A DNA stretch of 64,000 nt from UBA1444 sp964521625. Its GTDB lineage: Bacteria; Bacillota; Negativicutes; UBA1444. A program made the translations under genes and the position numbers. The notes under the pieces were generated by a model. That model was not told the DNA's origin and made no database searches. It worked only from the letters and a program-made list of their open reading frames with translations. The DNA is taken from contig CAZFSM010000006.1 in assembly GCA_964521625.1 (NCBI GenBank), forward strand, positions 62,001 through 126,000, in the 5' to 3' direction. Positions 50,895 to 59,727 of the stretch are shown piece by piece (positions within the stretch are counted from its first letter, which is position 1; every line of letters starts with the position of its first letter).

Positions 50895-52310
50895 TTAGTT
50901 TTGACTGAGGTCAATGCCGAAGTAATTGCGGGCGTTATGATAGCAAATGTTCTGCACCATTTCGCCCAACAAAGGGATGTCGTTTGGCGCTTCGCCTGCC
51001 TCCACCCACTCACCGATCAGATTGCAGAGAATCCGCCGGAAATAGTCATGCCGGGTGTAGGACAGGAAACTGCGCGAATCGGTCAGCATGCCGATGAATC
51101 GGCTGAGCAGGCCGACATTGGCTAGTGCCAGCATTTGGCGCGTCATGCCGTCTTTTTGGTCATTGTACCACCAGCCGGAGCCAAACTGAATTTTGCCGAC
51201 AACGCCCCCTTCCTGGAAACAACCGGCTAACGAAGCCAACATTTCGTTGTCGCGGGGATTCAGACAATAGAGGACAGTCTTCGGCAACTCTGCCGTTGTG
51301 TCGAGTGCGTCAAGGTACTGGGCCAGCGCCACACCGTAAGTATAGTCGGCAATGCCGTCGAAACCGGTATCCGGACCTAATTGGCGCATCATCCGGCTGC
51401 GGCTGTTGCGAACGACGCCCACGTGGAGTTGCATCACCCAGCCCAAACGGGCATATTGACGGCCCAGGAACAGCATAATAAAAGTCTTGAATTTCTTTGC
51501 TTCGCACTCCGTCGGTGTATAGCCAGCCAAGGTTTTGCGCAGGATCACGTCCACGTCATCCGCCGAAGCCGGTTCGAAAACCACCGGGTCCAGCGCATGG
51601 TCAGATACACGGCAGCCAACCTGATGGAAAAATTCCAGTCTTTGTTTTAATGCATCCAGTAAATTATCCAGCGACTTGATTGACATGCCGGCCGATTGGC
51701 CCAATTTGATCAGATAATCAAGAAAACCAGCTTTGTCGATGTTAAAGCTCTTGTCCGGGCGGAACGCTGGCAGAACTTTTACGTTAAAAGTTCCTTCCCG
51801 GGCAATCGCCAGATGATGTTCCAGGGAATCCGCCGGATCATCAGTTGTGCAGAGTCCGGTGACGTTGGATCGTAGAATCAGATTTCGAGCGGAAAATTCA
51901 TCTTTTTGCAGCAACTCGTTGGCTGTTTGCCAAATTTCTTCCGCTGTCGCGGGGGATAGCAATTTGTCAATGCCAAAAAAGAATTTTAATTCCTGGTGGG
52001 CCCAGTGATATAGCGGATTGCCGACGCATTGCGGAATGGTTTCGGCCCACTTGAAGAATTTTTCCTTGTCCGGGGCATCGCCGGTGATAAAGCGTTCTTC
52101 AACGCCGCAAGCCCGCATTGCCCGCCACTTGTAATGGTCACCGCCCAGCCAGATATCGCTGATATTGCGATATTTTTTATTACCGGCAATTTCCGCCGGG
52201 TTCAAATGGCAATGAAAATCGAATATCGGCATGTCTTTGGCATATTGGTGATAAAGAGTTTTCGCTGTAGGGTTCGTCAGCAAAAATTGCTCGTCTAGAA
52301 AAGCTTTCAT
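50895..52310 (-). CDS. uxaC: Glucuronate/galacturonate isomerase
   Basis: A 471-residue UxaC amidohydrolase-type isomerase: YAKDMPIFDFHCHLNPAEIA (N-terminal HxH metal site), NISDIWLGGDHYKWRAMR, and VMQLHVGVVRNSRSRMM. It converts D-glucuronate to D-fructuronate and D-galacturonate to D-tagaturonate. GGAGGC lies five bases upstream of ATG 52310. It works with the UxaE-type epimerase encoded directly upstream. Confidence 0.96.
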   Translation of the reverse strand: MKAFLDEQFLLTNPTAKTLYHQYAKDMPIFDFHCHLNPAEIAGNKKYRNISDIWLGGDHYKWRAMRACGVEERFITGDAPDKEKFFKWAETIPQCVGNPLYHWAHQELKFFFGIDKLLSPATAEEIWQTANELLQKDEFSARNLILRSNVTGLCTTDDPADSLEHHLAIAREGTFNVKVLPAFRPDKSFNIDKAGFLDYLIKLGQSAGMSIKSLDNLLDALKQRLEFFHQVGCRVSDHALDPVVFEPASADDVDVILRKTLAGYTPTECEAKKFKTFIMLFLGRQYARLGWVMQLHVGVVRNSRSRMMRQLGPDTGFDGIADYTYGVALAQYLDALDTTAELPKTVLYCLNPRDNEMLASLAGCFQEGGVVGKIQFGSGWWYNDQKDGMTRQMLALANVGLLSRFIGMLTDSRSFLSYTRHDYFRRILCNLIGEWVEAGEAPNDIPLLGEMVQNICYHNARNYFGIDLSQN

Positions 52311-52332
52311 CGTCTGCCTCCTGTATATCAGT

Positions 52333-53874
52333 TTAGATCTTTTGTTTCAATAGTTTGACGTGGTTGCCAATGTGATATGCCAAAACCTGGGCATATTCAG
52401 CTTCGTAGCTGTCCCAGAGTTTGTAGAGGCGGTCGCGGTAAAGCGGCTTGCCGTCGGCATTTTTGTCAGTCAGAATGTAACCGTAGGTTATGTGCAGCAA
52501 CTGCCGTGCATCCGGTTCGTTCAGCATCCGCTCCAGTTCGTTGTCAGGCAGGTTCGCTGCGTCGGGAATTTTCGCCAGATCGGTGGTAACGTGGTAAAAC
52601 TTTGTCGCATCGGCAAAGCGCGACAGTGCGAAAAGGCAAAGCTCACGGAAGAATTGAGGCTCCTGGCGGCAGACGACACGTAGTGCTTCCAGCCAGTTGG
52701 TACCGGCGGTTTTCACATGAACCCGCCCTTTGGTGTACTGGCCGATGATGGGAAATACGCTGAACTTGTCGCTGCCTGAATGAATACTCAGGCGATAGCC
52801 GAAGTGGTCGGCGATGGCGGCATGAACGGCGAAATCGGCTTCAAAGACTGCAAGATCGCCGATATAGTCGATCGCCTTTTGGAATTCACCGATAAAACGC
52901 GGCGCCAGGCTGCAGAGTACAATCCCCGCCTTTTCCATCTCGGACGCCATAAAGTAATGGGCGGCAGGAGTTGTCGGCGTGGCGGTTTCATCAATCGAAA
53001 GTTCAAAATCGACTGGTTGATGATGCGGCTTGATGAATTTAGCGTCAATCTGCTGAATGAAAGCCAAGGTCTCACCATAGGTCAGCAAGATTTCCTGCAG
53101 CGATTCTTGATCAAAATGAACGGATAACGTTCCGACCAGGAAGGTTTTACCCAGATAAAACTGTTCCATTTTCGCTCTGAAATCAGCCGGTAGCGCTTGG
53201 TATTTTGCCGCACGGTCGGCTGCATTCATGGCGGCGATACTGCCATCAATTTTTTCCGAACAATCCAGGGTAATCATCGAATATCCCAGATCAAGCGCCA
53301 TTTTGATATCTTCAGGCCGTTTCAGGTGGTCCCCGTCAGCGCCAAAACCATCATGGAATCCTTCCTGCAAGACCGCCCAGGAAGCTGCGTCCAACACATT
53401 ATTGTAAGTCCGTTCGGTTAACGTCAATTCGCGAATCGACTGTTGGGCCAGCACTGGCCTGATTCCCGAACCGGCCAGGCAATGCAGATGACCGGGCGAA
53501 GCCAAGCCCAAGCGGTCGCCAAGTCCTAGACTGAAACTGTTGCGGCCAAACGCCACCGGTTTCATAAACTGAAAATATTTCCGCAGGACTCCAGCATTTA
53601 CTGGCGACAGCGCAGCAATTTTCACCGCTTTGCCATCGATTGTGCATGTCTCCTGCGCCTGAATTTCATTGAATAATTTTGACTCAGCCTGCGACACGGC
53701 GATCAAGCTCTTTTCGCCATTGACCCGGGCCAGGAAGATGCCGCACTGATCCACAACATGAACTGATGCGGGATAAACGGAACCTTTTACTAATTCCGTG
53801 AGTTCGCCGTTAACCTTTGGATCAAACCCGTTCCTGATCATCGTACTGGTAAAATCTCGCCAGTGTTCTTTCAT
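52333..53874 (-). CDS. uxaE: Tagaturonate epimerase (UxaE family)
   Basis: A 513-residue protein of the tagaturonate/fructuronate epimerase family. Stretches such as GFDPKVNGELTELVKGSVYP, FHDGFGADGDHLKRPEDI, FIKPHHQPVDFELSIDET and HSGSDKFSVFPIIG are recalled as typical; metal ligands probably include His/Asp in GADGDH and in the IHSGSDKF loop. It interconverts D-tagaturonate and D-fructuronate, joining galacturonate and glucuronate degradation. CAGGAGGG precedes ATG 53874. It is the first gene of the uxaE-uxaC-uxaA operon. Confidence 0.88.
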   Translation of the reverse strand: MKEHWRDFTSTMIRNGFDPKVNGELTELVKGSVYPASVHVVDQCGIFLARVNGEKSLIAVSQAESKLFNEIQAQETCTIDGKAVKIAALSPVNAGVLRKYFQFMKPVAFGRNSFSLGLGDRLGLASPGHLHCLAGSGIRPVLAQQSIRELTLTERTYNNVLDAASWAVLQEGFHDGFGADGDHLKRPEDIKMALDLGYSMITLDCSEKIDGSIAAMNAADRAAKYQALPADFRAKMEQFYLGKTFLVGTLSVHFDQESLQEILLTYGETLAFIQQIDAKFIKPHHQPVDFELSIDETATPTTPAAHYFMASEMEKAGIVLCSLAPRFIGEFQKAIDYIGDLAVFEADFAVHAAIADHFGYRLSIHSGSDKFSVFPIIGQYTKGRVHVKTAGTNWLEALRVVCRQEPQFFRELCLFALSRFADATKFYHVTTDLAKIPDAANLPDNELERMLNEPDARQLLHITYGYILTDKNADGKPLYRDRLYKLWDSYEAEYAQVLAYHIGNHVKLLKQKI

Positions 53875-54037
53875 CTTGCCCTCCTGTTAATGTTTATTTT
53901 CGGTCTTAATCTTCTATTAAATTCTCTACAAACTTACAATCCCCTTCGCATTAACGCGGGCGCAAGGAAATTCTTTTCATCGCCCCGTTATTAGTCATAA
54001 GATGTTGACGGAACGTGTGTTCTGCGTGTTGTGTAAA

Positions 54038-54051
54038 TGAAACGGATTACA
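54038..54051 (-). promoter_or_regulatory. cre-like / LacI-family operator candidate upstream of uxaE
   Basis: TGAAACGGATTACA matches the catabolite-response consensus TGWAANCGNTNWCA at all positions but one, the central C (G here). It lies 164 bases upstream of uxaE. CcpA or a LacI-family uronate regulator is a possible binder. Confidence 0.45.
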
Positions 54052-54105
54052 TCGCTAAATAGCTGAAATATCGGCAGCTTAGTGTATGTCTCTCTTTGAA
54101 TTAGA

Positions 54106-54125
54106 ATTATAAGAACCAACGTTCT
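54106..54125 (-). promoter_or_regulatory. Candidate promoter with LexA-like palindrome next to -10
   Basis: On the minus strand AGAACGTTGGTTCT (54112-54125) directly abuts TATAAT (54106-54111), the same layout as at recA. The -35 region (CATAAA) is poor, and the central bases differ from the LexA consensus, so this is tentative. Confidence 0.35.
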
Positions 54126-54198
54126 TTTTTTATGCATATGGATAGAAATATCCGCTTGATTTTGCTAATACATGCTACTATTCCAAGTGTAAAAACAA

Positions 54199-54230
54199 CG
54201 GATAATTAGCTATTTATAGCCAATTATCCG
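54199..54230 (-). terminator. Terminator of the molybdenum-hydroxylase operon
   Basis: CGGATAATTAGCTA (54199-54212) pairs with TAGCCAATTATCCG (54217-54230) with one mismatch and a four-base loop; on the minus strand TTGTTTTTA follows. It lies 40 bases after the stop of the large subunit gene. Confidence 0.8.
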
Positions 54231-54269
54231 CAAAGGAACATTTGTTTTAAAACTTGTTGATTTTTTTAC

Positions 54270-56555
54270 TTACGTTTGTTTCTGCGCTTGCATGCCGAGG
54301 AATATTTTTTCCGGCGTGATCGGCAAATCGGTTATCTGGACGCCCACTGCATTGTAGATCGCTGCGACAATGGCCGGGGCTGGCGTATTGATCACCACTT
54401 CGCCGACTGATTTGGCGCCGAAAGGGCCAGTCGGTTCATAGCTTTCTTCGAAGGCAACCCTGACGATTCCCACGTCGCCGCGACCGGGAATTTTATAGGT
54501 CATGAACGAGTTTGACTGTAAGTTGCCTTTCTTGTCATATTGAACTTCTTCGTACAATGCCATGCCGATCCCCTGCACAATACCGCCCTCGGTCTGCACC
54601 CTTGCAAGGGCTGGGTTAATGACGGTGCCGCAATCAACTACCGCGACAAAATCTAGCAGGGTCACTTTACCGGTTTCCTTATCCACCTCGACTTCGGCAA
54701 AACCGGCGACAAACGGCGGCGGGGAAACCGGGCTGCCAAACGTCGCATAGGCAGATAATTGGCGATGGTCCGGACCGACTACGGCTGTGGCGGCAATACT
54801 GGCTACGCCTACTGTTTTGCCGGATGCCGGGTCGATGCACTGTTCTCCGGTGAGTTCCAGTTGATCAGCAGAAATTTGCAGCACGTTGGCAGCTTGTTCA
54901 AGTATTTTCCCCCGCAATTCTTCGGCGGCCTTTTTTACCGCCATGCCGGTGACATAGGTCGTGCTGGATGCGTAGGAACCAGGATCAAATGGCGATACGT
55001 CGGTATCAGCTGCATGGATGATAAATTGATCCATATCTGCAGCCAATACATCAGCCGCCATCTGCAACAAAATCGTATCGCTGCCTGTTCCCATGTCCGT
55101 TGACCCCACCAGTACAGTATAGAATCCATCGTCGTTCAGGCGGATTTCGGCCGATGCAGTGTCGATATTGGCAATCCCTGACCCCTGCATGGTGACGGCC
55201 ATCCCTACCCCACGCACTTTATTGCCCTGTTCGGTCCTCGGGAATTTGGCATCCCAGCCGATCATGGTTTTGCCGGTTTCAATGCAGCGGTGCAGTGCTG
55301 AACTGCCCAGTTTTTTTCCTTTATAATACAGGGCGGTTTCTGTTTCGCGAATCAGGTTTTTCATCCGCATTTCCGTTGGGTCGCTTCCCAGCGCCGCCGC
55401 CAGCTTGTTGACCGTGGATTCCTGGACAAAAGTCCCCTGCGTGGCGCCATAGCCGCGCAGCGCTCCACCGGGCAATTTGTTGGTATATACTGAATGACCC
55501 TGGTAACGGATTGCTTTGGTTTTGTTGTACAACGGCATGGTTTTATCACCGATGACAGCAAAAACTGTCGGGGCATGCTCGCCGTAAGCGCCGGTATCCG
55601 ACAGCCCTACGATCTCTATGGCTCGGATAATCCCGTCGCTGCTGGCCCCCATGCGCACTTTGAATTCGGTTGCATGTCGGCTATTGGAAGCAATGAAAGT
55701 CTCTTTCCTTTCATAGACTACAATCGCTGGTTTGCCTGTTTTCAGCGTCACAATCGCCGGATAGACTTCGCAGACGCCGGTCTGTTTAGCGCCGAAGCCG
55801 CCGCCGATTCGCGGCTTGATGACCCGAATCCGGGTGGCAGGGATTTGCAGGGCCCGGGCCAACTGCCGGCGGACATGGAACGGGATCTGGGTGGAACTGA
55901 TCACGACCAAACGACCGGCCTGATCGAGATAAGTAAAACTGCGGAACGTCTCCATCATTGCCTGGGCCTGTGCCTGCGTCTTGTAACTTTCCTCCACCAC
56001 GACATCGCACAGGGCCAGTTCCGCCTCCAGATCGCCGACTTCTACAGTATGACTGGAAGCAATATTACGTAGTTGTTCCAGACCGATCGGAAAATTGCAA
56101 TGCAGGTCGGTTTCCGGATGTACGACCGAAGAATGGTCGATTGCGCTGGATAAATCGAGGACTGGTTCAAAAACTTCATACTCTACTTTAATCAATTCCA
56201 GCGCCGCCAGGGCAGTTTTTTCATCGACAGCGGCAATTATTGCTACCTCATCGCCCACATAACGCACAATCGGGTCCAGAATCAGGCGGTCATAGGGCGA
56301 CGGCTCGGGAAACGACTGCCCGGCGTTGCTGTAACGAACCTGCGGTACATCCTGATGTGTCAGGACGCATTCGACTCCCGGCAGCGCTTTGGCTGCTTCG
56401 GTGTAAATCGCTGAAATTCGGGCAAATGCATGCGGACTGCGCAGTAGTTTTACCACCAGGGTACCCGGTACAGCCAGGTCTTCCGTGTAGAGCGGTTTGC
56501 CGGTAGCTATAGCCACTCCGTCAATTTTACTGACGCTTTTGCCGACCCACTTCAT
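54270..56555 (-). CDS. Xanthine dehydrogenase-family protein, molybdopterin-binding subunit
   Basis: A 761-residue molybdenum hydroxylase large subunit. IGGGFGAKQTGVCEVYPAI, LRGYGATQGTFVQES and the active-site glutamate motif PFGAKSVGE near the C terminus are clear. It hydroxylates a heterocycle or aldehyde at the Mo site; xanthine, hypoxanthine, nicotinate or another aromatic substrate cannot be told apart by eye. ATG 56555 overlaps the Fe-S subunit stop (ATGA). Genes for cofactor insertion (XdhC type) are not in the window. Confidence 0.92.
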   Translation of the reverse strand: MKWVGKSVSKIDGVAIATGKPLYTEDLAVPGTLVVKLLRSPHAFARISAIYTEAAKALPGVECVLTHQDVPQVRYSNAGQSFPEPSPYDRLILDPIVRYVGDEVAIIAAVDEKTALAALELIKVEYEVFEPVLDLSSAIDHSSVVHPETDLHCNFPIGLEQLRNIASSHTVEVGDLEAELALCDVVVEESYKTQAQAQAMMETFRSFTYLDQAGRLVVISSTQIPFHVRRQLARALQIPATRIRVIKPRIGGGFGAKQTGVCEVYPAIVTLKTGKPAIVVYERKETFIASNSRHATEFKVRMGASSDGIIRAIEIVGLSDTGAYGEHAPTVFAVIGDKTMPLYNKTKAIRYQGHSVYTNKLPGGALRGYGATQGTFVQESTVNKLAAALGSDPTEMRMKNLIRETETALYYKGKKLGSSALHRCIETGKTMIGWDAKFPRTEQGNKVRGVGMAVTMQGSGIANIDTASAEIRLNDDGFYTVLVGSTDMGTGSDTILLQMAADVLAADMDQFIIHAADTDVSPFDPGSYASSTTYVTGMAVKKAAEELRGKILEQAANVLQISADQLELTGEQCIDPASGKTVGVASIAATAVVGPDHRQLSAYATFGSPVSPPPFVAGFAEVEVDKETGKVTLLDFVAVVDCGTVINPALARVQTEGGIVQGIGMALYEEVQYDKKGNLQSNSFMTYKIPGRGDVGIVRVAFEESYEPTGPFGAKSVGEVVINTPAPAIVAAIYNAVGVQITDLPITPEKIFLGMQAQKQT

Positions 56556-57007
56556 TGGACCTCACCTCCAAGGTAGGTTTTAATCGCCCGCATTTGTCCC
56601 ATATATCCGGTGCAGCGGCAGAGATTGCCAGCCAAGTAGTGCTGTATTGCCTGCTCACTGGGGTTCTTCAGTTCATTTTTCATCGCGATGACGGTCATGA
56701 TAAAACCAGGGCTGCAAAACCCGCACTGTTCCGATCCTTCAGCCGCCAAGATCCGAGCGAACTTTTCCGCTTCCGGTTGGATGCCTTCGATCGTGGTGAT
56801 TGCTTTTCCCTGAGCACGGAATGATGGCATTGTGCAGGATAAAACCGGATTACCATCGACCCATACCGTGCACAAGCCGCAGCAGGAAGTGTCGCAGCCT
56901 TTGCGGATGCTGAGCATACCTTGGCGGCGCAGAGCATCAGCCAGCATTTCATCAGGCGCCGCTACTATTTCATAGGTTTTTTGGTTAATCAACAATTCCA
57001 GTTTCAC
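56552..57007 (-). CDS. Xanthine dehydrogenase-family protein, [2Fe-2S] subunit
   Basis: A 151-residue subunit with two [2Fe-2S] centres: plant-type ferredoxin domain with CDTSCCGLCTVWVDG and a helical domain with EQCGFCSPGF and LCRCTGY. GTG 57007 follows GGAGGT by six bases and overlaps the FAD-subunit stop (GTGA); a longer reading to 57049 lacks support. It carries electrons from Mo to FAD. Confidence 0.95.
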   Translation of the reverse strand: MKLELLINQKTYEIVAAPDEMLADALRRQGMLSIRKGCDTSCCGLCTVWVDGNPVLSCTMPSFRAQGKAITTIEGIQPEAEKFARILAAEGSEQCGFCSPGFIMTVIAMKNELKNPSEQAIQHYLAGNLCRCTGYMGQMRAIKTYLGGEVQ

Positions 57008-57795
57008 GCCAATACCTCCCCGATTGCCCGCTTCACCAATACCTGGCACATCGCACGCCGATAATCGGCAGAGGCTTTGTTGTTGCTGCCAAAGGTCAGT
57101 TCAGCTGCGGTAGTGTCCGCTACCTTGTCAATGTCGATGGAATCGGCTGCCATTTCCGACAAGAGTTGGCTTGCCTGAACGGCTATTTCGGCCCGGGCCG
57201 GCCTGGCGCCGACAATTACGGTCCACTGCTTTCCGTGTCGCGATACCGCCGCGTTGAGAATCGGGAAATCAGCGCCGGCATTGCGCAGATTTTGATAAGC
57301 AGCCCGTCGGCTGTCTTTATTAATTTTTATCTTGATTAACACATCGCGCGAAAGTGGCTTGGCCAAAAAATCGACCAATGGCAGCCGGCCGCCACGTAAA
57401 AGTTCAACCTCTGTATCCAGGGCCAGTAAGGCTGGCAGGATATCGGAAAATCCATATTTGGAATAGACCGAGGCGCCGAGGGTTGCGCAGCGGCGGAATT
57501 GCACACCCAGGATATGCGCCACAGCTTTCGGCAGTACGGCATCAAAAGATTGGTTCAGTGCTGGATTTACCTCAACGTCGCGAAGTGTCACCATGGCGCC
57601 GAGTTCGATAAATTGTTCTGTTTCGCTGATTTCAGCCAAACTGCAAAGAGATAGATCTAAAGCCGTGGTGATTCTACGGTTACCCATTTTGAGAAAACCG
57701 CAACCGCCCAATACGGTGATGTCTTGATATTCCGTCAGTAGTTCTGCGGCTTCAGCAATATTTTGCGGTTGGTACAACTTGTCGATGGTAAACAT
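57004..57795 (-). CDS. Xanthine dehydrogenase-family protein, FAD-binding subunit
   Basis: A 263-residue FAD_binding_5-type subunit starting MFTIDKLYQPQNIAEAAELL. FAD-loop motifs are altered: TVLGGCGFLKMG replaces the usual AGGT(D/N)L-type loop and ATLGASVYSKYG replaces the usual TIGGN. It is shorter than typical (~290), with a reduced C-terminal domain, so flavin binding or the electron acceptor may differ. AGGAGGACAAA precedes ATG 57795. First gene of the three-subunit operon. Confidence 0.88.
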   Translation of the reverse strand: MFTIDKLYQPQNIAEAAELLTEYQDITVLGGCGFLKMGNRRITTALDLSLCSLAEISETEQFIELGAMVTLRDVEVNPALNQSFDAVLPKAVAHILGVQFRRCATLGASVYSKYGFSDILPALLALDTEVELLRGGRLPLVDFLAKPLSRDVLIKIKINKDSRRAAYQNLRNAGADFPILNAAVSRHGKQWTVIVGARPARAEIAVQASQLLSEMAADSIDIDKVADTTAAELTFGSNNKASADYRRAMCQVLVKRAIGEVLA

Positions 57796-57857
57796 TTTGT
57801 CCTCCTAATCAGGTTTTTATCAAGATTTTTAAAGTCTGGTTCGTTTTTACTACTGCC

Positions 57858-57866
57858 ATTATATCA
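57858..57866 (-). promoter_or_regulatory. Extended -10 promoter of the molybdenum-hydroxylase operon
   Basis: The minus strand reads TGATATAAT, a perfect extended -10, 63 bases before the FAD-subunit start. The -35 (TTCAGG, 57881-57886) is weak, as usual for this type. Confidence 0.65.
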
Positions 57867-57906
57867 AAACAACGCTGCCGCCTGAACAGTTTTGCGCTGA
57901 TTCAGG

Positions 57907-57935
57907 ATGACGCGATTCAATGCAAATGATATACT
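57907..57935 (+). promoter_or_regulatory. rqcH promoter placing transcription start at the ATG
   Basis: ATGACG (57907-57912), 17-base spacer, TATACT (57930-57935). Transcription would begin about seven bases after the -10, at or next to ATG 57943, giving a leaderless mRNA. No ribosome site is visible upstream. Confidence 0.5.
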
Positions 57936-57942
57936 TTGAGTT

Positions 57943-59727
57943 ATGAATATTGAAGGATTGGCAATTCATTCCCTGGTTAACGAATTAAATAATGAGCTGT
58001 CCGGCGGTCGGATCATGCGGATTAGTCAACCTACCCGCTTTTTGTTTGTACTGCGAATTCGATTGACGGAAAAAGAAATTGCGTTGGCTATTTCGATCGA
58101 CCCGGCCGATCCCCGGGTTCATTTCACGCGCGAAAGCCGCGAAAACCCATTGGAACCATCATCCCTCTGCATGTTGCTGCGCAAGCAGCTGACTGACGGG
58201 CGGATTGCTGCAGTGACGCAGCAGGCTGGACTGGATCGGGTATTGCACTTTGATGTTGATCTGCGCGAAGGTCAGGGACGGATCGATACGAAAACCCTGA
58301 CTGTTGAATTGGCTGGCAAAAACAGCAATTTGATTTTAACCAATAATGGGTTGATTGTCGATGCCGCCCGCCGCGTCGGGTTCAACACCAGCAGGGTTCG
58401 TCAGATCGTGCCGGGCATCCCTTATCTGCCGCCGCCGCCGCGCAACCGCCATGACCCCATACAAGAACCGACCGGACAAATCGTTGACGCGATTGTGCAA
58501 CAGACCGATCTTGCGCTGGGTAAAGCCCTGATGGCGACTGTCGAAGGAATCGGCCCGCTGGCGGTAAGCGAAATTTTGTTTCGCTCCGGCCTTGATGCGA
58601 AAAAACCGGCTAATTCGTTGATGGCGGGAGACATCGCCGCACTTACTGATGCGCTCGCTTCTTTGCTGGCCCCGATGCACAGCAGTCCCACCGCATCCTT
58701 TGTTGCCCTCGATGCGACAAACCGTTTATTGGCGGTTGCTAACTTTGAACCTCGACATTTGTCAGCTCCCTGCCTGAAAAATTTCGAATCGCTGAATCAG
58801 GCGATTGAATATGCTTCCTCGCTGGCAGCTGCCCCGAAAACGAATCTGCATCAGGATATCGCCAAACGGGTCCGGACAGAGCTGGACAAACTGGAACGCA
58901 AAATCTTGCTACTGGACAGCGAATGGAATGAGTCCCAACACGCCGATGATTTCCGGCAGCAAGCCGACCTGCTGATGACCAACCTGCATCTATTAAAGCA
59001 AGGGATGACGGACATACAAATTACTGATTCCTATTCAGCCGCGGACAGCAATGACGCAGCGACGCTGGAAATCGCCCTGGACCCAGCTCTGTCGCCGATG
59101 CAGAATATCCAGCGCTACTATAAAAAATATTCCCGGGCCAAACGCGCCCAGGAGCTGATTCAAATCCAGATCGAACAATGCAGTCAGGACATCTTGTACC
59201 TTGAAGGGATCGCGTTATCGCTGACTGAAGTGATTACTAATCTGGAAGTGCAGGAGATTATCCAGGAACTTAGTGAAAGCGGTTATATGCCGCCTACGCC
59301 CCGCTCCCGTCAGAATGTCAAACCGTCGGAACCCCGCAAAATCCAGCTCACATCCGGCGCGATGATTTTGGTCGGCCGTAATAACCGGCAGAATGATTTG
59401 GTTACCTTTAAGCACGCCCAGCCGCGTGACCTGTGGTTTCACACCAAAGATATTCCCGGCTCGCACGTGGTATTACGCAGTCAAGGGGCCTCGCCGCAGC
59501 TGACGGACATTGAAAAGGCGGCGCATCTCGCCGCCTGGTTTTCCAAGGCTCGTAATTCAGCCAACATTCCAGTCGATTACACCGAACGCCGCTATGTGAA
59601 AAAACCATCCGGGGCCAAACCCGGCTTTGTTATCTACGAAAAACAGAAAACCCTGCGCATGACGCCGACCGAAACTGAGATCGACGAACTCCTGCAGTCC
59701 GGCATTAAGCCGTCAGTTCCTCGATGA
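57943..59727 (+). CDS. rqcH: Ribosome quality-control protein RqcH (NFACT family, fibronectin-binding-like)
   Basis: A 594-residue NFACT protein: NFACT-N domain (MNIEGLAIHSLVNELNNELS, GGRIMRISQP), HhH region, coiled coil (~300-420, with RTELDKLERKILLLDSE) and NFACT-R domain near the C terminus (DLWFHTKDIPGSHVVLRSQG). It binds split 60S-like 50S subunits with peptidyl-tRNA and adds alanine tails to stalled chains. Aligned with known N termini, ATG 57943 is the right start although no ribosome site precedes it. Its 3' end overlaps the convergent pyrR by 23 bases. Confidence 0.95.
   Translation: MNIEGLAIHSLVNELNNELSGGRIMRISQPTRFLFVLRIRLTEKEIALAISIDPADPRVHFTRESRENPLEPSSLCMLLRKQLTDGRIAAVTQQAGLDRVLHFDVDLREGQGRIDTKTLTVELAGKNSNLILTNNGLIVDAARRVGFNTSRVRQIVPGIPYLPPPPRNRHDPIQEPTGQIVDAIVQQTDLALGKALMATVEGIGPLAVSEILFRSGLDAKKPANSLMAGDIAALTDALASLLAPMHSSPTASFVALDATNRLLAVANFEPRHLSAPCLKNFESLNQAIEYASSLAAAPKTNLHQDIAKRVRTELDKLERKILLLDSEWNESQHADDFRQQADLLMTNLHLLKQGMTDIQITDSYSAADSNDAATLEIALDPALSPMQNIQRYYKKYSRAKRAQELIQIQIEQCSQDILYLEGIALSLTEVITNLEVQEIIQELSESGYMPPTPRSRQNVKPSEPRKIQLTSGAMILVGRNNRQNDLVTFKHAQPRDLWFHTKDIPGSHVVLRSQGASPQLTDIEKAAHLAAWFSKARNSANIPVDYTERRYVKKPSGAKPGFVIYEKQKTLRMTPTETEIDELLQSGIKPSVPR

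Larger units (their letters stand above)
53875..54269. other. 395-base gap: uronate operon control region and molybdenum-hydroxylase operon terminator
   Basis: No convincing gene is seen; a 25-codon plus-strand frame at 54132-54209 has no ribosome site. The gap holds a terminator, a cre-like site, palindromes resembling LexA boxes (54011-54022, 54112-54125, 54236-54247), a TATAAT on the minus strand (54106-54111) and a small GGATA-GAAA-TATCC hairpin (54140-54153). Confidence 0.6.

Noticed and set aside
54132..54209. 25-codon frame (ATGCATATGGAT...) in the uronate control region, possible small SOS peptide
   Set aside because: There is no ribosome site, no hydrophobic pattern and it runs into a terminator stem.
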